Part shown: piece by piece, positions 1 to 8,339 of the stretch
How positions within the stretch are numbered: position 1 is the first letter of the stretch
How the letters are laid out: every line of letters starts with the position of its first letter
Source: Lactobacillus sp. Sy-1
GTDB lineage: Bacteria; Bacillota; Bacilli; Lactobacillales; Lactobacillaceae
DNA: 64,000 bases
NCBI RefSeq assembly: GCF_019303535.1
Contig: NZ_JACCIU010000001.1
Location: 1,240,001-1,304,000 of the forward strand
Direction: 5' to 3'
Translations under genes and position numbers: made by a program
The notes under the pieces: model-generated
The model's input: only the letters and a program-made list of their open reading frames with translations
The model's database searches: none
Told to the model about the DNA's origin: nothing

Positions 1-343
1 TCGTTCCGGTGTAGGCAATGATGAACAAATCATTTTGGGGGTAGCCATAAAACGCTGCGCCTAGAAGCGCCATTGCCTTTTGGACGTCGGTAACAATGAT
101 GCCCAGCAAGGCGGAATCCGTAAACTCCCGTTCTGCCAGGTACCCGCTAGCGCCGTTTTGGGCGGCTTTCGTTAGGTATTCTGGTTTGAAATTCCCCTTA
201 CAGCAGAACAGGCCGGAATCCTGCACCTGCCGTGAATCGTATTCGATATTGGTAAATGAAACGGCAGTCGTGGCCCCACTGACCTTCTTCAATAAGTCAT
301 GTTCCTTTAGCAGGGTGATAATTGCTTCGATTTTTAAAGCCAT
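1..343 (-). CDS. murE: UDP-N-acetylmuramyl-tripeptide synthetase MurE, N-terminal part (cut by window edge)
   Basis: Cytoplasmic peptidoglycan precursor ligase that adds the third stem-peptide residue (L-Lys in most lactobacilli) to UDP-MurNAc-L-Ala-D-Glu. I translated this frame by hand; 114 residues are visible before the gene leaves the window. The Mur N-terminal uridine-binding domain shows the motif DSRQVQDSGLFCCKG (family: DSR-V-GDLF-CI-G) near residues 36-50, and the visible part ends IIAYTGT, the start of the ATP-binding loop (GTNGKTT in the family). Start ATG at 343, preceded by AGGAAGG about 10 nt upstream. It lies 26 nt downstream of asnB in the same direction with no visible terminator between, so the two may be co-transcribed. 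The amino-acid specificity residues are outside the window. Confidence 0.85.
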   Translation of the reverse strand, partial: MALKIEAIITLLKEHDLLKKVSGATTAVSFTNIEYDSRQVQDSGLFCCKGNFKPEYLTKAAQNGASGYLAEREFTDSALLGIIVTDVQKAMALLGAAFYGYPQNDLFIIAYTGT

Positions 344-369
344 CGCGATTCATCCTTCCTAAAACAAAA

Positions 370-2250
370 TTATTTTGTCTTATGAACTAATTCGACGGTC
401 TTGGCAGAGGTGTTTTCTGGGAAGAATACTTGGTACCAAAGAATGAAGGTATAGATCGTGAAAATCTTTTGCATGTTTGATTTTCCACTAGCGTGTTCAT
501 GCACAATCCGTTGGAGTTCGTCGACGTTAAAGAAGCGTTGGGCAACGTCTGAAGTAAAGGCCTCTTCAATCCGTTGGTGGAACTTAGGCATGTTCATCCA
601 AGAAGCAATTGGGGATGGAAAGCCTAATTTTTCCTTATTTGCAACCTTTTCAGGCAGGGCCGCCATTGCCGCCCGCCGAAGTGAAACCTTGGTTTCACCC
701 TTGTGAATCCGGGTCTTAATTGGCATTGTTGCAGCAAAGTCAGCAACCTTCTTATCAACTAATGGGGTTCTAACTTCGAGTGAGTTACACATACTCATCC
801 GGTCGGCCTTATGCAAGATATCAAATGGTAACCAGGTGTTGATATCGAAGTATTGCATTTGGGTCATTTCATCCTTGCCGCTCACATCGTCAAAGATGTG
901 CTTAGTGAATTGGCCGGAATCCTTATTGATTGAAGAATCCTTTAAAACCTTGTTTCGATCATCAAAGTTAAAGACGTAATTGACCCGGTAGTACCGTTCA
1001 CTCAATGGTTGCGCCCCCCGAATTAAGAAGCGCCGGCCGTGGAAACGCGGCATTTTTTCAGCAACCGCTGCCAAGCCCTTCCGAACTGGCTTTGGCACCC
1101 ACTTTTGGTACCGTTCAAATGGGAAGGCTTCCAGGTAGGTATTGTAACCACCAAAGAATTCATCGGCCCCTTCCCCAGATAGCGCCGCCTTAACGTCTTG
1201 CCGGGTCCGCTTGGAAAGGTAGTAGAGTTGAACGGCGGATGGGTTGGAAAGTGGTTCATCCATGTAGTACATCATCGTTGGCAGGAAGTCGAAGTAGTCA
1301 TCCCCGTTAATGTAAACCGGCGTATTCTTTTGGCCAATTTCCTTGGCAAATTCAGTGGACCAGGATAGTTCACTGTATTTGGAGTTCTTGAACCCCAGTG
1401 AGAAGGATTGAATTGGCTTTAATTTAGCAGCTTCATTCAAGACGTAGCTGGAGTCAACCCCACTAGAAAGAAAACTACCGACTGGAACGTCTGAAATCAT
1501 GTGCTTTTCAACGGATTCCTTAACGATCTTGCTGATTTGCTTAGCATCGCCATCAATGGTTTGGTTTTCATCAACGTGGTCGTAGTTAAATCGGAAGTAG
1601 CGGTGTAATTCAGTGTCGCCACCGATTTTATGAATGAAGTATTGACCTGGCAAGACCTTGTAGACGTTCTTGAACATCGTATCGCGGGATGGGATAAATT
1701 CAAAGCTCAGGTGAATTGGTAGCATGTCAATATTAAGTTGTTTGTTGAACTTAGGGTTGTCTAAGAACGCCTTGATTTCTGAGCCCCACATGAAGGCATC
1801 CCCATCATCGTAGTAGTAAAGTGGCTTGATTCCGAAGTGGTCCCGCACCCCAAAGATTTCTTGTTTTTTACTATCGTAGATGACAAAGGCGTACATTCCC
1901 CGGAGTTTTTTAAGTAGGTCTGGACCCCAGGCTTCGTATCCCCGGATCAAGACTTCGGAGTCAACGTCGGTGTAGAACTTGTACCCCAATTGCTTTAGTT
2001 CTTCTCTGATTGATTCGTAGTTATAAATTTCACCATTAAACGTGAGGACCTTCGTATTATCTTCACTAAACATGGGTTGGCCCCCGTGCGCTAAATCAAG
2101 GAAGGATAATCTTCTAAAGCCCATTGAAATATTATCGTCTTGGAAGTATTGCTCATCGTCTGGGCCCCGGTGTCTAATCCGATTAGCCATATTAACGATC
2201 GTATTACTAGGGACGTCTTTTTGATTTACATAACCAGTGAATCCACACAT
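370..2250 (-). CDS. asnB: Glutamine-hydrolysing asparagine synthetase / AsnB-AsnH-type amidotransferase
   Basis: Class II glutamine amidotransferase fused to an AsnB synthetase domain, 626 residues. The start is placed at ATG 2250 because the next codon gives Cys2 (MCGFTGY), the catalytic N-terminal cysteine, and because AAAGGGG lies at normal distance upstream; the longer frame would bury this cysteine. The glutaminase domain covers about residues 1-215 (RHRGPD, FNGEIYNY). The synthetase domain carries the pyrophosphate loop SSGVDSS near residue 260, then SGEGADEFFGGY. Homologues of this length in Firmicutes include both true asparagine synthetases and enzymes that amidate peptidoglycan (AsnB1 acting on meso-DAP in L. 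plantarum, AsnH acting on D-Asp cross-bridges in Lactococcus). Its position directly upstream of murE makes a wall role plausible, but sequence alone does not decide. Confidence 0.9.
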   Translation of the reverse strand: MCGFTGYVNQKDVPSNTIVNMANRIRHRGPDDEQYFQDDNISMGFRRLSFLDLAHGGQPMFSEDNTKVLTFNGEIYNYESIREELKQLGYKFYTDVDSEVLIRGYEAWGPDLLKKLRGMYAFVIYDSKKQEIFGVRDHFGIKPLYYYDDGDAFMWGSEIKAFLDNPKFNKQLNIDMLPIHLSFEFIPSRDTMFKNVYKVLPGQYFIHKIGGDTELHRYFRFNYDHVDENQTIDGDAKQISKIVKESVEKHMISDVPVGSFLSSGVDSSYVLNEAAKLKPIQSFSLGFKNSKYSELSWSTEFAKEIGQKNTPVYINGDDYFDFLPTMMYYMDEPLSNPSAVQLYYLSKRTRQDVKAALSGEGADEFFGGYNTYLEAFPFERYQKWVPKPVRKGLAAVAEKMPRFHGRRFLIRGAQPLSERYYRVNYVFNFDDRNKVLKDSSINKDSGQFTKHIFDDVSGKDEMTQMQYFDINTWLPFDILHKADRMSMCNSLEVRTPLVDKKVADFAATMPIKTRIHKGETKVSLRRAAMAALPEKVANKEKLGFPSPIASWMNMPKFHQRIEEAFTSDVAQRFFNVDELQRIVHEHASGKSNMQKIFTIYTFILWYQVFFPENTSAKTVELVHKTK

Positions 2251-2324
2251 ATTAATTTTCCCCTTTGTTATTATCAATTCTTAAAGTATTTTTACAGTAA
2301 ATTTTAAATAATCTTCAAATACTA

Positions 2325-2333
2325 ATTGTATCA
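2325..2333 (-). promoter_or_regulatory. Extended -10 promoter for asnB
   Basis: Minus-strand TGATACAAT (TGn plus TACAAT) sits 75 nt before the asnB start in an A/T-rich region. No good -35 hexamer is seen, as expected for an extended -10 promoter. No T-box antiterminator motif is present upstream of asnB. Confidence 0.45.
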
Positions 2334-2503
2334 AAAAAATTTTTTATAGACTACTAACGTTGCTATTTCTTAACAAAAGTTGAAAAATAGTTTTAATATT
2401 TTCACCTTCAATTAAGTGCGGAATGCGCCCCCATATTTTAGCACTAAATTTAATCGAGCCGCTTTCTTTTAGTGGCAATCTATAGTAAAATAGAGATTGA
2501 TTT

Positions 2504-2587
2504 GCCCCAATGGCGGAATTGGCAGACGCGCAGCGTTCAGGTCGCTGTTTGATTTATCAAGTACAGGTTCGAATCCTGCTTGGGGCA
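2504..2587 (+). tRNA. tRNA-Leu(CAG)
   Basis: 84-nt class II tRNA. Acceptor GCCCCAA pairs perfectly with TTGGGGC, discriminator A. Anticodon stem CAGCG/CGCTG encloses loop TTCAGGT, anticodon CAG. It has a long variable arm and the T-loop TTCGAAT. CCA is not encoded. It is the only tRNA in the window on the plus strand, a single-gene unit ended by the hairpin that follows. Confidence 0.97.
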
Positions 2588-2591
2588 TCTG

Positions 2592-2626
2592 AAAAAGAGG
2601 AAGACAGTCGTCTTCCTCTTTTTTTA
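2592..2626. terminator. Bidirectional intrinsic terminator (tRNA-Leu and NUDIX gene)
   Basis: Stem AAAAAGAGGAAGAC / GTCTTCCTCTTTTT, 14 bp, with loop AGTC. Runs of T on one side and A on the other let it act on both the plus-strand tRNA and the converging minus-strand NUDIX gene. Confidence 0.9.
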
Positions 2627-3139
2627 TTGGTCAAAGTACTTATGAAATTCTCCGGGGGCGTTGCTGCGGTCAATCAAAAAACTCGGCAGCTCCGCTTCAC
2701 TTCGTTGCTGAGGACTAATCGTTAACGCATAGCGCAGGTCAACGTGAAAGTGGGCCCCCTCATTTTTAATGGGATTGGCTGGAATATTGATAATGTTCAA
2801 GTCGCGCAGGCCGTGTAGCGCATCAGCCACCGGGTGGGTCGCAAAGCCGGTTTCCTCCCTAAATTCGCGTTGGGCAGTCATTAGTGGCTGCTCCCCCGGT
2901 TCCACGTGCCCGGCTGGCAGCAGAATCGTGTGTAAGTACGGGTGCTGAATGAACCAGAGCCTGCCGTTTTGAAAGGCGTACGCACTAGCGCTGAAGTGGC
3001 CGTGCATGTTCTTTCTATCGAACATGCGGTCCGGATGCTGGTCAATGAATGCCAGGGCCTTTTGGTACGCCGCTTCATCAATTTTAAAGTGGGATTGGTG
3101 GAGGTTATCCAGCAACTCCTTCACTGCACTAGCATCCAT
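2624..3139 (-). CDS. NUDIX hydrolase, last gene of the folate operon
   Basis: 171-residue soluble NUDIX pyrophosphohydrolase. The NUDIX box GX5EX7REUXEEXGU is complete at about residues 77-99 (begins GHVEPGE, ends REFREETGF), so it should bind Mg2+ and cleave a nucleoside diphosphate-X substrate. The first 60 residues are a helical extension typical of some lactobacillar members. It follows folP by 2 nt and closes the fol operon. Position suggests dihydroneopterin triphosphate pyrophosphohydrolase, the step between folE and folB that other genomes assign to a NUDIX protein (FolQ in Lactococcus). NUDIX substrate specificity cannot be read from sequence, so it could equally be an ADP-sugar or mutagenic-nucleotide hydrolase. 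Confidence 0.85.
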   Translation of the reverse strand: MDASAVKELLDNLHQSHFKIDEAAYQKALAFIDQHPDRMFDRKNMHGHFSASAYAFQNGRLWFIQHPYLHTILLPAGHVEPGEQPLMTAQREFREETGFATHPVADALHGLRDLNIINIPANPIKNEGAHFHVDLRYALTISPQQRSEAELPSFLIDRSNAPGEFHKYFDQ

Positions 3140-3141
3140 CG

Positions 3142-4215
3142 TTAGTTCGTCGCCCGGGGAAACTCGAGTTGCTTTCTCATTTGCAACATTAGGTTGGTTT
3201 CCGCGTAATCGTGCACCCGAATGATTTGGCCGCCCATGTGGACCATCATTAATTCGGCCACCAGAGTTGACCAGACGTTCTTAGCGGCGTCGATGCCGAA
3301 TAACTTTTTGAACATGCTCTTCCGGGAAATTGCGATTAGGGTTGGGATGTTCATCTCACTTAACTGCCGAATCGTTTTGATTAAATCAATGTCGGTAACG
3401 GTACTATCCTGCGCTAGGAAGCCCACTCCGGGATCGATTACCCAGTTATCAGCGTGAATCCCGCGGGCTTCAAACGTCTTCTTCCGGTCAGCAAAGAACG
3501 CCGCAAGCTCAGTGGGCCCCCACTTACTGATCCGGTTGTTGTACATCGCAATGAGTGCAGGATGGTATTTAGCAACTAGGTCCAGCTTCGCAGGATTATC
3601 TTCAAAGCCGTTGACGTCGTTAATGATGTCGGCGCCGGCATCTAAAACGGCCTCGATCACTTTCGGTTTGTATGAATCAACGGAGATGATGGCATCCGGA
3701 AATTCGCGTTTGATCATTTGAATGTACGGAACGGTCCGTTCAATTTCCACTTCGGGGGTAATTTCTTGGTACCCGGGGCGAGTGGATTGGCCCCCTAAGT
3801 CGATGATTTTAGTGTTGTTAGCCATAAACGACTCCACTTTTTGAAGGATCTTTTGATCGTTTAGGGTTGCATCCCCATCAAAAAAGGAATCCGGACTCGT
3901 GTTCAAGATTGCCATCACGGCCGGATCAATCGTTAAGTCGAGTTCAAAGTGCGCCCCCCGCAGCATAATCTGATGACGGCGGTAAATGGCGGTCAAATCA
4001 TTCACTAGCACCGCTGGAAAGTGATGTTCGGTGGCAAGTTCGATTAATTGGTGTAACTGCACCTTGCTGATGATGGCGTGCAGTGAATCGGTCTGCCAAG
4101 TGTTCACGTGAAGCGCTGCCAATAGATTGCTGAGCCTTTCATCGGTAGCGCCATTTTCAATCTCAATGTTGATCAAATCATTTTGGTTGTGCATTGGAAC
4201 TTCTTTAATTGTCAT
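3142..4215 (-). CDS. folP: Dihydropteroate synthase
   Basis: Condenses 6-hydroxymethyl-dihydropterin pyrophosphate with p-aminobenzoate to dihydropteroate. 357 residues, longer than the usual 270-280 because about 95 residues precede the TIM-barrel. Barrel motifs in order: AILNTSPDSFFDG (family NVTPDSFSDGG), IIDLGGQSTRPG, ISVDSYKPKV, GADIINDVNG, VIDPGVGF, AISRKSMF and RVHDY at the end. Start ATG 4215 has GAAAGGA 8 nt upstream and overlaps folC by 11 nt, which indicates translational coupling. The N-terminal extension resembles that of other lactobacillar FolP proteins, and I know of no assigned function for it. Confidence 0.95.
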   Translation of the reverse strand: MTIKEVPMHNQNDLINIEIENGATDERLSNLLAALHVNTWQTDSLHAIISKVQLHQLIELATEHHFPAVLVNDLTAIYRRHQIMLRGAHFELDLTIDPAVMAILNTSPDSFFDGDATLNDQKILQKVESFMANNTKIIDLGGQSTRPGYQEITPEVEIERTVPYIQMIKREFPDAIISVDSYKPKVIEAVLDAGADIINDVNGFEDNPAKLDLVAKYHPALIAMYNNRISKWGPTELAAFFADRKKTFEARGIHADNWVIDPGVGFLAQDSTVTDIDLIKTIRQLSEMNIPTLIAISRKSMFKKLFGIDAAKNVWSTLVAELMMVHMGGQIIRVHDYAETNLMLQMRKQLEFPRATN

Positions 4216-5557
4216 GTTCAGCGTCCTTTCGATTAAGTAGTTCGATAATCCCCTTCACGGTGTAAAAGGAACCCACTACCAATAGCTGGTCATTCGGATT
4301 TGCCTGGTGAAACAGTTGCGCGGCCTGCGCAAAGGTTTGGGCGTTGATCACCCGGTTGGTCCCGTTTTGGACCGCGGATTCAGATTCAAAAATTTGGAAC
4401 AACGCATCAGCCGGGAGCCGCCGGTCATGGTTATCAGGCGTAACGGTCAGAAAGGTAGCGTTTTGAATCCCTTGGAGTTCGTGTACGCACCGCCGCACCT
4501 CCTTATCGGCTAAAAAACCGACCATGATGAGTTTTGGCGCAGCGCCAAAGTATTGGTTCACGGTCTTTACAAAGGCGTTAATGGCGTCACGGTTATGGGC
4601 ACCGTCAACGATCCAGCCATTCGCCAGCCGACTAAAGCGGCCCCCGATTTGGGTCTTGGCAATTCCCGCCTGCAGGGCTGTAAGTGGGATGGGGGCGGCC
4701 GGATGCTGCGCATTATAAACCTGCCACCACGTGATGACAGTCTTAACGTTGGCCAGTTGAAACGCCCCGCTGAGATGCAGGGTCAACGGGATTGTTGCAT
4801 CACCCGTGGTCGCGCTAAAGGTGGTCTGAAGCGTGGCAGCGTCAAAACGAACGGCTTGGATGGTAACTTGGTCTGCGACGGTGAGTGGTGCATGGTGCGC
4901 AGCGGCGATTGTTTTGAGAATCGTGGCGACTTCGGGACGTTGGTGAAAGTAACTAATGACTTGTTCGTGGTCACGAATCATCTTTCCCTTGGTCGTTGCA
5001 ATTTGGGCTAACGTATCGCCCAGGAATTTAAAGTGGTCCAGCCCAATCAGGGTGAAAATGCTGAAATCGGAGTGGTCAATGGCGTTCGTGGCGTCTAGTT
5101 GCCCCCCCATTCCACATTCCAGAACCATCACGGAGGTCTGAGCGGTGAGGAAGGCCTGCACCGCGATTAAAAACCAGCTTTCAAACTCTGAAATGTCAGT
5201 TTGAAAGCCATAGCCTAATGCTTTCACAGTTGCTTGCACTGCTTGTTCGGCCGCTAGGAACTGCTGTTCGGTAATCACGTCCCCGTTAATTTGAATCTGT
5301 TCTAAGGGATCGATCAAATACGGGCTGGTGAAGATCCCGACTGAGCGCCCGGCTGCATTTAAAACGTTACTGATCATGGTACTGGTCGACCCCTTGCCAT
5401 TGGTCCCACAGACGCGAATCACGGTTTGGCGGGGGTGGCCAGCAACCAGCCGGGTAACGATTTGGTTTAACAGTTGAATCCGGCCGAGGCCGTCGTACTT
5501 CATGGTTTGATTGATGTGATTTAAACCGGCTTGGAATTGGTGCTTGTCCGAAGCCAA
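4205..5557 (-). CDS. folC: Bifunctional folylpolyglutamate synthase / dihydrofolate synthase
   Basis: ATP-dependent ligase that adds L-Glu to dihydropteroate and extends the polyglutamate tail, 450 residues. Mur-ligase fold: nucleotide loop RVCGTNGKGSTST near residue 50, central domain with MVLECGMGGQLDATN (about 145-160), C-terminal domain with WIVDGAHN (about 315). The start is TTG at 5557, directly adjoining the folE stop; AGG in the folE tail serves as ribosome site. No ATG occurs before residue 19, and starting there would trim the N-terminal helix. It sits between folE and folP. Confidence 0.95.
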   Translation of the reverse strand: MASDKHQFQAGLNHINQTMKYDGLGRIQLLNQIVTRLVAGHPRQTVIRVCGTNGKGSTSTMISNVLNAAGRSVGIFTSPYLIDPLEQIQINGDVITEQQFLAAEQAVQATVKALGYGFQTDISEFESWFLIAVQAFLTAQTSVMVLECGMGGQLDATNAIDHSDFSIFTLIGLDHFKFLGDTLAQIATTKGKMIRDHEQVISYFHQRPEVATILKTIAAAHHAPLTVADQVTIQAVRFDAATLQTTFSATTGDATIPLTLHLSGAFQLANVKTVITWWQVYNAQHPAAPIPLTALQAGIAKTQIGGRFSRLANGWIVDGAHNRDAINAFVKTVNQYFGAAPKLIMVGFLADKEVRRCVHELQGIQNATFLTVTPDNHDRRLPADALFQIFESESAVQNGTNRVINAQTFAQAAQLFHQANPNDQLLVVGSFYTVKGIIELLNRKDAEHDN

Positions 5558-6124
5558 TTAACTTAACCTGATTTCATCAAGGAGTTCACGTTTGGTCGTG
5601 GAATCCTTGAAGACGCCGCGGTAGTAGGTCGTCCGGGTGCTGCCGGCTTGTTTTTTCACCCCGCGCATTTCCATACACATGTGTCTAGCATCGGCAATCA
5701 CGGCCACGCCCTTGGGGTGCAAAATGGCATCCAATTGCACACCGATTTGGTGGGTGATGTTTTCCTGGACGCTTGGCCGGCTCGCAACAAAATCGACCAA
5801 CCGGGGAATCTTACTTAGGCCGATGATTTTCCCGTCGTTTGGAACGTAGGCAACGGTTACCTTGCCGAAAAATGGCAACAGGTGGTGTTCACACATCGAA
5901 TAAAACGGAATGTCGCGGACAATCACCGTCCCGTTATCCTCAACGTCGGAATTAAAGACCTTGTAATTCGTAAATTCTTGATTGAGTGATGAAAAAACTT
6001 CGGCGTACATCTTTGCCACCCGCTTTGGCGTTTCAACTAACCCCTCGCGAGCGGGGTCGTCACCAACCGCTTTCAAAATGGCGCGCACTGCTGATTCAAT
6101 TATTTTTTGGTTTTCTTCGTTCAT
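5558..6124 (-). CDS. folE: GTP cyclohydrolase I
   Basis: Converts GTP to 7,8-dihydroneopterin triphosphate, the first step of tetrahydrofolate synthesis. 188 residues, full family length. Motifs: zinc/catalytic segment SMCEHHLLPFFGKV near residue 75, IIGLSKIPRLVDFVASRPSVQE, and DARHMCMEMRGV in the C-terminal third, with the Cys and His zinc ligands present. It overlaps folK by 4 nt (ATGA-type junction), so it is translated from the same message. Enzymes of this type form toroidal homodecamers. Confidence 0.97.
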   Translation of the reverse strand: MNEENQKIIESAVRAILKAVGDDPAREGLVETPKRVAKMYAEVFSSLNQEFTNYKVFNSDVEDNGTVIVRDIPFYSMCEHHLLPFFGKVTVAYVPNDGKIIGLSKIPRLVDFVASRPSVQENITHQIGVQLDAILHPKGVAVIADARHMCMEMRGVKKQAGSTRTTYYRGVFKDSTTKRELLDEIRLS

Positions 6125-6603
6125 ATTTTAATCAAACTCCCGATACTTTCAATTTCCTGCCCATCAATTTTAGCAAACGCCGCCTGCAAAGCACTAGCGT
6201 CATTATCGTAAATCTGCATTAATGGTTGTAAAACGAACTTCCGATTATTCATTTCTGGATGGGGGACGGTCAATGAAGCGCTTTGGATGTGAGCGGTCCC
6301 AAATAAAATAATGTCAATGTCTAGCGTCCGGGGACCCCAGTGAATCTTTCTGACCCGGTGGAGCTTTTGTTCGATCACGTGAATTAAATTCAGCAGCGAT
6401 TCCGCCGCTAAGTTGGTGGTCACCTGCACCGCAATGTTATAAAAATCATCCTGCTTGACGCCACCGACCGGTGAGGTCTGGTATACATCGGAGACCTTGG
6501 TAACGGTAACGTTCTCATCAGCATTCAATAACGTAACCGCCTGTTGTAATTCGCTTAACTTATCCCCCAGGTTACTCCCTAAACTTAAATATGCAACTGT
6601 CAA
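6121..6603 (-). CDS. folK: 2-amino-4-hydroxy-6-hydroxymethyldihydropteridine pyrophosphokinase
   Basis: Transfers pyrophosphate from ATP to 6-hydroxymethyl-7,8-dihydropterin, giving the FolP substrate. 160 residues with the start at TTG 6603. The alternative TTG at 6630 has no ribosome site, whereas GGAAGGA lies 7 nt before 6603, and the protein then opens as the family does (TVAYLSLGSNLGDK). HPPK signatures: SPVGGVKQDDFYNIAV, RVRKIHWGPRTLDIDIILFG (the catalytic RWGPRTLDIDIL region, here HWGPRTLDID), VPHPEMNNRKFVLQPL. It overlaps the folB 3' end and folE. Confidence 0.95.
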   Translation of the reverse strand: MTVAYLSLGSNLGDKLSELQQAVTLLNADENVTVTKVSDVYQTSPVGGVKQDDFYNIAVQVTTNLAAESLLNLIHVIEQKLHRVRKIHWGPRTLDIDIILFGTAHIQSASLTVPHPEMNNRKFVLQPLMQIYDNDASALQAAFAKIDGQEIESIGSLIKI

Positions 6604-6607
6604 TTTT

Positions 6608-6964
6608 CTATCCTTCCAATTCAATTTCAACGTTAGCTAGGATCCCGTCAATTGGCAGGCCTAACTTTCTAATTCTAACGATCAACCGGTCCAATTGTTC
6701 GCCATGGTGGCGCTTAATCGTTGCGATAATCTTGGCCCCCAGGGTTTCAATTAGTTCATCGCGACTATTCGCTACCACCTCGGCCACTTCATCGAAGACC
6801 AACCCGTAGTTTAAGGTGTCCTTCACATCATCAGAAGTCACCAGCTGCTTAAAGTTCGTCTTCATTTCCACATCAATTTGAATGTCTTGGCCCACGACCC
6901 GTTCTTCCGGGAGGACCCCAATATGGGAATGAAACTGCATGTTATTTAACCGAATTGTTTCCAT
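6608..6964 (-). CDS. folB: Dihydroneopterin aldolase
   Basis: Cleaves 7,8-dihydroneopterin to 6-hydroxymethyl-7,8-dihydropterin and glycolaldehyde. 118 residues, normal length for the octameric DHNA family. Motifs: IRLNNMQFHSHIGVLPEER near the N terminus (family F-GYHGVLPEER), NYGLVFDEV (residues about 51-59), ETLGAKIIATI and VRIRKLGLPIDG. ATG start at 6964 with GGAGTGGG upstream. It is the first gene of the folate operon and begins about 60 nt after the purine operon terminator, so it should have its own promoter; I see no clear hexamer pair. Confidence 0.95.
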   Translation of the reverse strand: METIRLNNMQFHSHIGVLPEERVVGQDIQIDVEMKTNFKQLVTSDDVKDTLNYGLVFDEVAEVVANSRDELIETLGAKIIATIKRHHGEQLDRLIVRIRKLGLPIDGILANVEIELEG

Positions 6965-7022
6965 TTTTTACCCACTCCATTTTGTTTGTATACAGTCTAT
7001 CATGCCAAAAAGGAAGTGAAAA

Positions 7023-7060
7023 GACAACAAAAATAGAGCTAGATTTGAATCCAGCTCCAT
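7023..7060 (-). terminator. Terminator of the purine operon
   Basis: Downstream of purD, minus strand: GGAGCTGGATT and AATCTAGCTCT form a stem of about 11 bp (with G-U pairs), followed by a T-rich run. It separates the purine and folate operons. Confidence 0.8.
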
Positions 7061-7068
7061 TTCAGTCG

Positions 7069-8319
7069 CTATTTAAACGCCTTACTTCCAATATCAGTTC
7101 GGTATTCATAGTCATTAGAATTAACAAACCGAGCTAGCGCACTATTCACTTTCGTTTGGGCCTGCTTTAAATCAGCGTCACTGGCAATTACCATCAACAC
7201 CCGGCCACCGTGGCTAACCAGTTGATTATCCACTTCCTGAACCCCGGCATAACTAACGCTGATCTGGTCGTCAGTAAACTTAGGCAGGGGGAGATGGTCT
7301 GGATGGGCTCCGGGATAGCCAGCAGCAGCGATGACGGCCCCGAGGTAGTACTTGCCGTGTTGCCACTTCGGCGTAACCGTTTGACCAGCCATCAGTTGTT
7401 CAATGACGGTCCCAAAGTCATCTTCTAATTGGGGGAGGATGACCTGTGTTTCGGGGTCGCCCATCCGAACGTTGAATTCAACGACCTTGGTGCCGGTCTT
7501 GGTTTGAATCAACCCGGCGTATAGAAACCCGGTGAACGGATGCCCCTGGGCCTTCATTTCTGCTAGGACGGGCATGATCACATCGTGCATTGCCCCGTCA
7601 ACTACCGCCTGGCTAAATTGAGGGACGGGACTGTAAGCCCCCATTCCACCGGTGTTCGGTCCCTGATCGTCGTTCAACAGGCGCTTGTGGTCCTGAGCAA
7701 TTTGCATTGGCACCACGTTGGTCCCGTTGGCCATTACGATGAACGAAAATTCTTGTCCGGCCATAAATTCTTCGATCAGAACTTCGGAATCGGGCTTATC
7801 GGTAAAGAGTTTATTAATGGAATCAACCGCGGTGGTTTCATCGGGGGCAATGATAACCCCCTTTCCAGCGGCTAAGCCGTTCGCTTTGATCACGACTGGA
7901 AACGAGCCTGCTTTCACGGATTCAATCGCTTCTGAAGCCGATTGAAATTCTTGGTACGCTGCGGTCGCAACGCCACGCTTTTGCATGATTTGCTTTGCGT
8001 ACGCCTTGGAACTTTCTAGTTGAGCGGCAACCTTCGTTGGGCCAAAGATGTTCAAGCCCTGTTTTCGAAACGCATCCACAATCCCCATCGATAACGGGGC
8101 TTCAGGGCCCACAATTGTCCAATCAATGTGATTTTGTTTTGCAAATTCAACGAGTCCTTGAAAATCCATTTCATCAATGTCGACGGTTCCCACGTTTTGA
8201 ATTTGATCCATCATTGGGTTCCCTGGTGCAACGTAAACGTTACGATCACCATTTTCAACTAACTTCTTTGCAATTGAATATTCACGGCCACCAGAACCGA
8301 CCAAAAGCCAATTTTCCAT
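7069..8319 (-). CDS. purD: Phosphoribosylamine-glycine ligase (GAR synthetase)
   Basis: Second step of purine synthesis: ATP-dependent joining of glycine to 5-phosphoribosylamine. 416 residues with the ATP-grasp architecture. N-terminal LLVGSGGREYSIA, then YAKQIMQKRGVATAAYQ, VVIKANGLAAGKGVIIA, QDHKRLLNDDQGPNTGGMGAYSPVP, and the metal/ATP segment VEFNVRMGDPETQVILP. ATG start with a GGGAGAG site. It is the last gene of the pur operon, 20 nt after purH and followed by a terminator. Confidence 0.97.
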   Translation of the reverse strand: MENWLLVGSGGREYSIAKKLVENGDRNVYVAPGNPMMDQIQNVGTVDIDEMDFQGLVEFAKQNHIDWTIVGPEAPLSMGIVDAFRKQGLNIFGPTKVAAQLESSKAYAKQIMQKRGVATAAYQEFQSASEAIESVKAGSFPVVIKANGLAAGKGVIIAPDETTAVDSINKLFTDKPDSEVLIEEFMAGQEFSFIVMANGTNVVPMQIAQDHKRLLNDDQGPNTGGMGAYSPVPQFSQAVVDGAMHDVIMPVLAEMKAQGHPFTGFLYAGLIQTKTGTKVVEFNVRMGDPETQVILPQLEDDFGTVIEQLMAGQTVTPKWQHGKYYLGAVIAAAGYPGAHPDHLPLPKFTDDQISVSYAGVQEVDNQLVSHGGRVLMVIASDADLKQAQTKVNSALARFVNSNDYEYRTDIGSKAFK

Positions 8320-8339
8320 CCTAATCTCTCCCAGTTATA

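Noticed and set aside
96-362. Plus-strand open frame of 88 codons at the window start
   Set aside because: It is antisense to the murE N terminus, which has the conserved motifs and a ribosome site.
2251-2503. Possible T-box leader before asnB
   Set aside because: No GGTGGTACCGCG-type sequence and no terminator/antiterminator pair found.
4553-5011. 152-codon plus-strand open frame
   Set aside because: Antisense to folC; length is explained by the high G+C of the fol region.
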